Origin: Fodinibacter luteus
GTDB taxonomy: Bacteria > Actinomycetota > Actinomycetes > Actinomycetales > Dermatophilaceae
NCBI RefSeq assembly: GCF_039541575.1
Contig: NZ_BAABGM010000008.1
Span: 124,001-188,000, forward strand
DNA length: 64,000 nt
Direction: 5' to 3'
Notes under the pieces: generated by a model
What the model was told of the DNA's origin: nothing
Database searches by the model: none
What the model saw: the letters and a program-made list of their open reading frames with translations, nothing else
Translations under genes and position numbers: made by a program
Shown: piece after piece, positions 63,621 through 64,000 of the stretch
Numbering within the stretch: the first letter of the stretch is position 1
Layout: the number at the start of each line of letters is the position of its first letter

Positions 63621-64000
63621 TCAGGCGGGTGCCTTTGCTCGTTCTGCCGCGCGCTCGGCGAGCCACGCGAGGATGACGTCGGCGGCGAGCGCAGCGCCGT
63701 CGACATCCGCGTAGAGGCCGGCCGCCGAGCGGGCGGCTGCGCCGTAGCGGGGCTGGGTGAGGAGGCGGGCGACCGCGTCGGTGAGGGCCGGGGTCGTCAC
63801 CTCGCCGGGAGACATCCGGATCGCCATGCCGAGGCGCTCGGCGACCGCGACGTTGAGCTCCTGCTCCCCGTGGTACGGGAGGCCGACGAAGGGGGTGCCG
63901 GAGGCGATGGCGGTCTGCACGCTGCCCTGCCCGCCCATGATGACGGCGGCGGCCACGCGCGGCATGACCTCGTGGTTCGGGAGGATGCCGCAGACGAGGG
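63621..64000 (-). CDS. Family-1 glycosyltransferase, C-terminal part only
   Basis: The minus-strand frame is open to the window edge and holds the last 125 or so residues: ILPNHEVMPRVAAAVIMGGQGSVQTAIASGTPFVGLPYHGEQELNVAVAERLG (in the order of the PSPG-like donor-binding box), followed by a C-terminal helix region. The VIMGGQGS...TPFVGLPYHGEQ...NV pattern is that of MGT/UDP-glycosyltransferases acting on macrolides or lipids, with Gly-Gln in place of the usual His-Gly. It is convergent with the purine block and probably unrelated to it. Confidence 0.83.
   Translation of the reverse strand, partial: LVCGILPNHEVMPRVAAAVIMGGQGSVQTAIASGTPFVGLPYHGEQELNVAVAERLGMAIRMSPGEVTTPALTDAVARLLTQPRYGAAARSAAGLYADVDGAALAADVILAWLAERAAERAKAPA

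Overview
The window is a very GC-rich stretch of an actinobacterial chromosome. Coding is dense, most third codon positions are G or C, GTG starts are common, and neighbouring genes often share ATGA or GTGA stop/start overlaps. Gene content (SufR-BDCSU operon, FabG/InhA-like pair, GlgC/GlgM-like pair, F420-type LLM enzymes, a PknB-like kinase) fits Actinomycetota. A member of the Micrococcales close to the Intrasporangiaceae is my guess, but no rRNA is present to test it.

Layout. 1-5233: end of a large-subunit catalase, heme A synthase, an ABC exporter, and the psd-pssA phospholipid pair. 5233-6211: a complete IS5-type insertion sequence sitting on the pssA stop codon. 6227-13310: sufR and the SUF iron-sulfur assembly operon (sufB, sufD, Rieske ferredoxin, sufC, sufS, sufU, DUF59 protein), followed by a VLRF1-type peptidyl-tRNA hydrolase. 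13389-26404: a PadR regulator with its operator, a zinc metallopeptidase, an ABC-F protein, a TrpB-like enzyme, an ABC exporter, a frameshifted DUF2252 gene, SURF1, MoaA, DUF3099, and the FabG/FabI pair. 26442-32409: a cyanophycin locus with cphA, cphB and a convergent Mur-ligase/TPR paralogue. 32414-41992: SerB, an LLM oxidoreductase, glycogen genes glgC/glgM, an ABC ATPase, NfeD/SPFH, two TauE/SafE permeases, and a SpoU methyltransferase.

42066-46045 is a foreign-looking cassette. Two 54-bp inverted repeats (52 of 54 identical) enclose a membrane protein, a histidine kinase, a response regulator and a fragment of a YnfA-like gene. I see no transposase in it. 46102-48772 holds a DUF3037/HipA-like pair and a Ser/Thr protein kinase.

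48845-63605 is a 14.8-kb block of eleven same-strand genes and the most interesting part of the window. It resembles the enterobacterial yge/ygf/ssnA/xdhD purine cluster: an 8-oxoguanine-deaminase-like enzyme, two fold-type-II PLP enzymes, SsnA, an LLM flavin enzyme, two carbamoyltransferases (one YgeW-like), carbamate kinase, YgfM-like FAD subunit, XdhD-like molybdoprotein lacking iron-sulfur cysteines, and a HyuA-like hydantoinase. Together they suggest a route that opens purines such as urate and recovers ATP from carbamoyl phosphate. No ygfK or ygeY gene is visible. The window ends inside a family-1 glycosyltransferase.

Two sequence-wide patterns stand out. Many genes have a TANNNT -10 box 6-8 nt before the start codon (leaderless transcription). 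The heptamer GGATGCC/GGCATCC recurs even where it forces rare codons.
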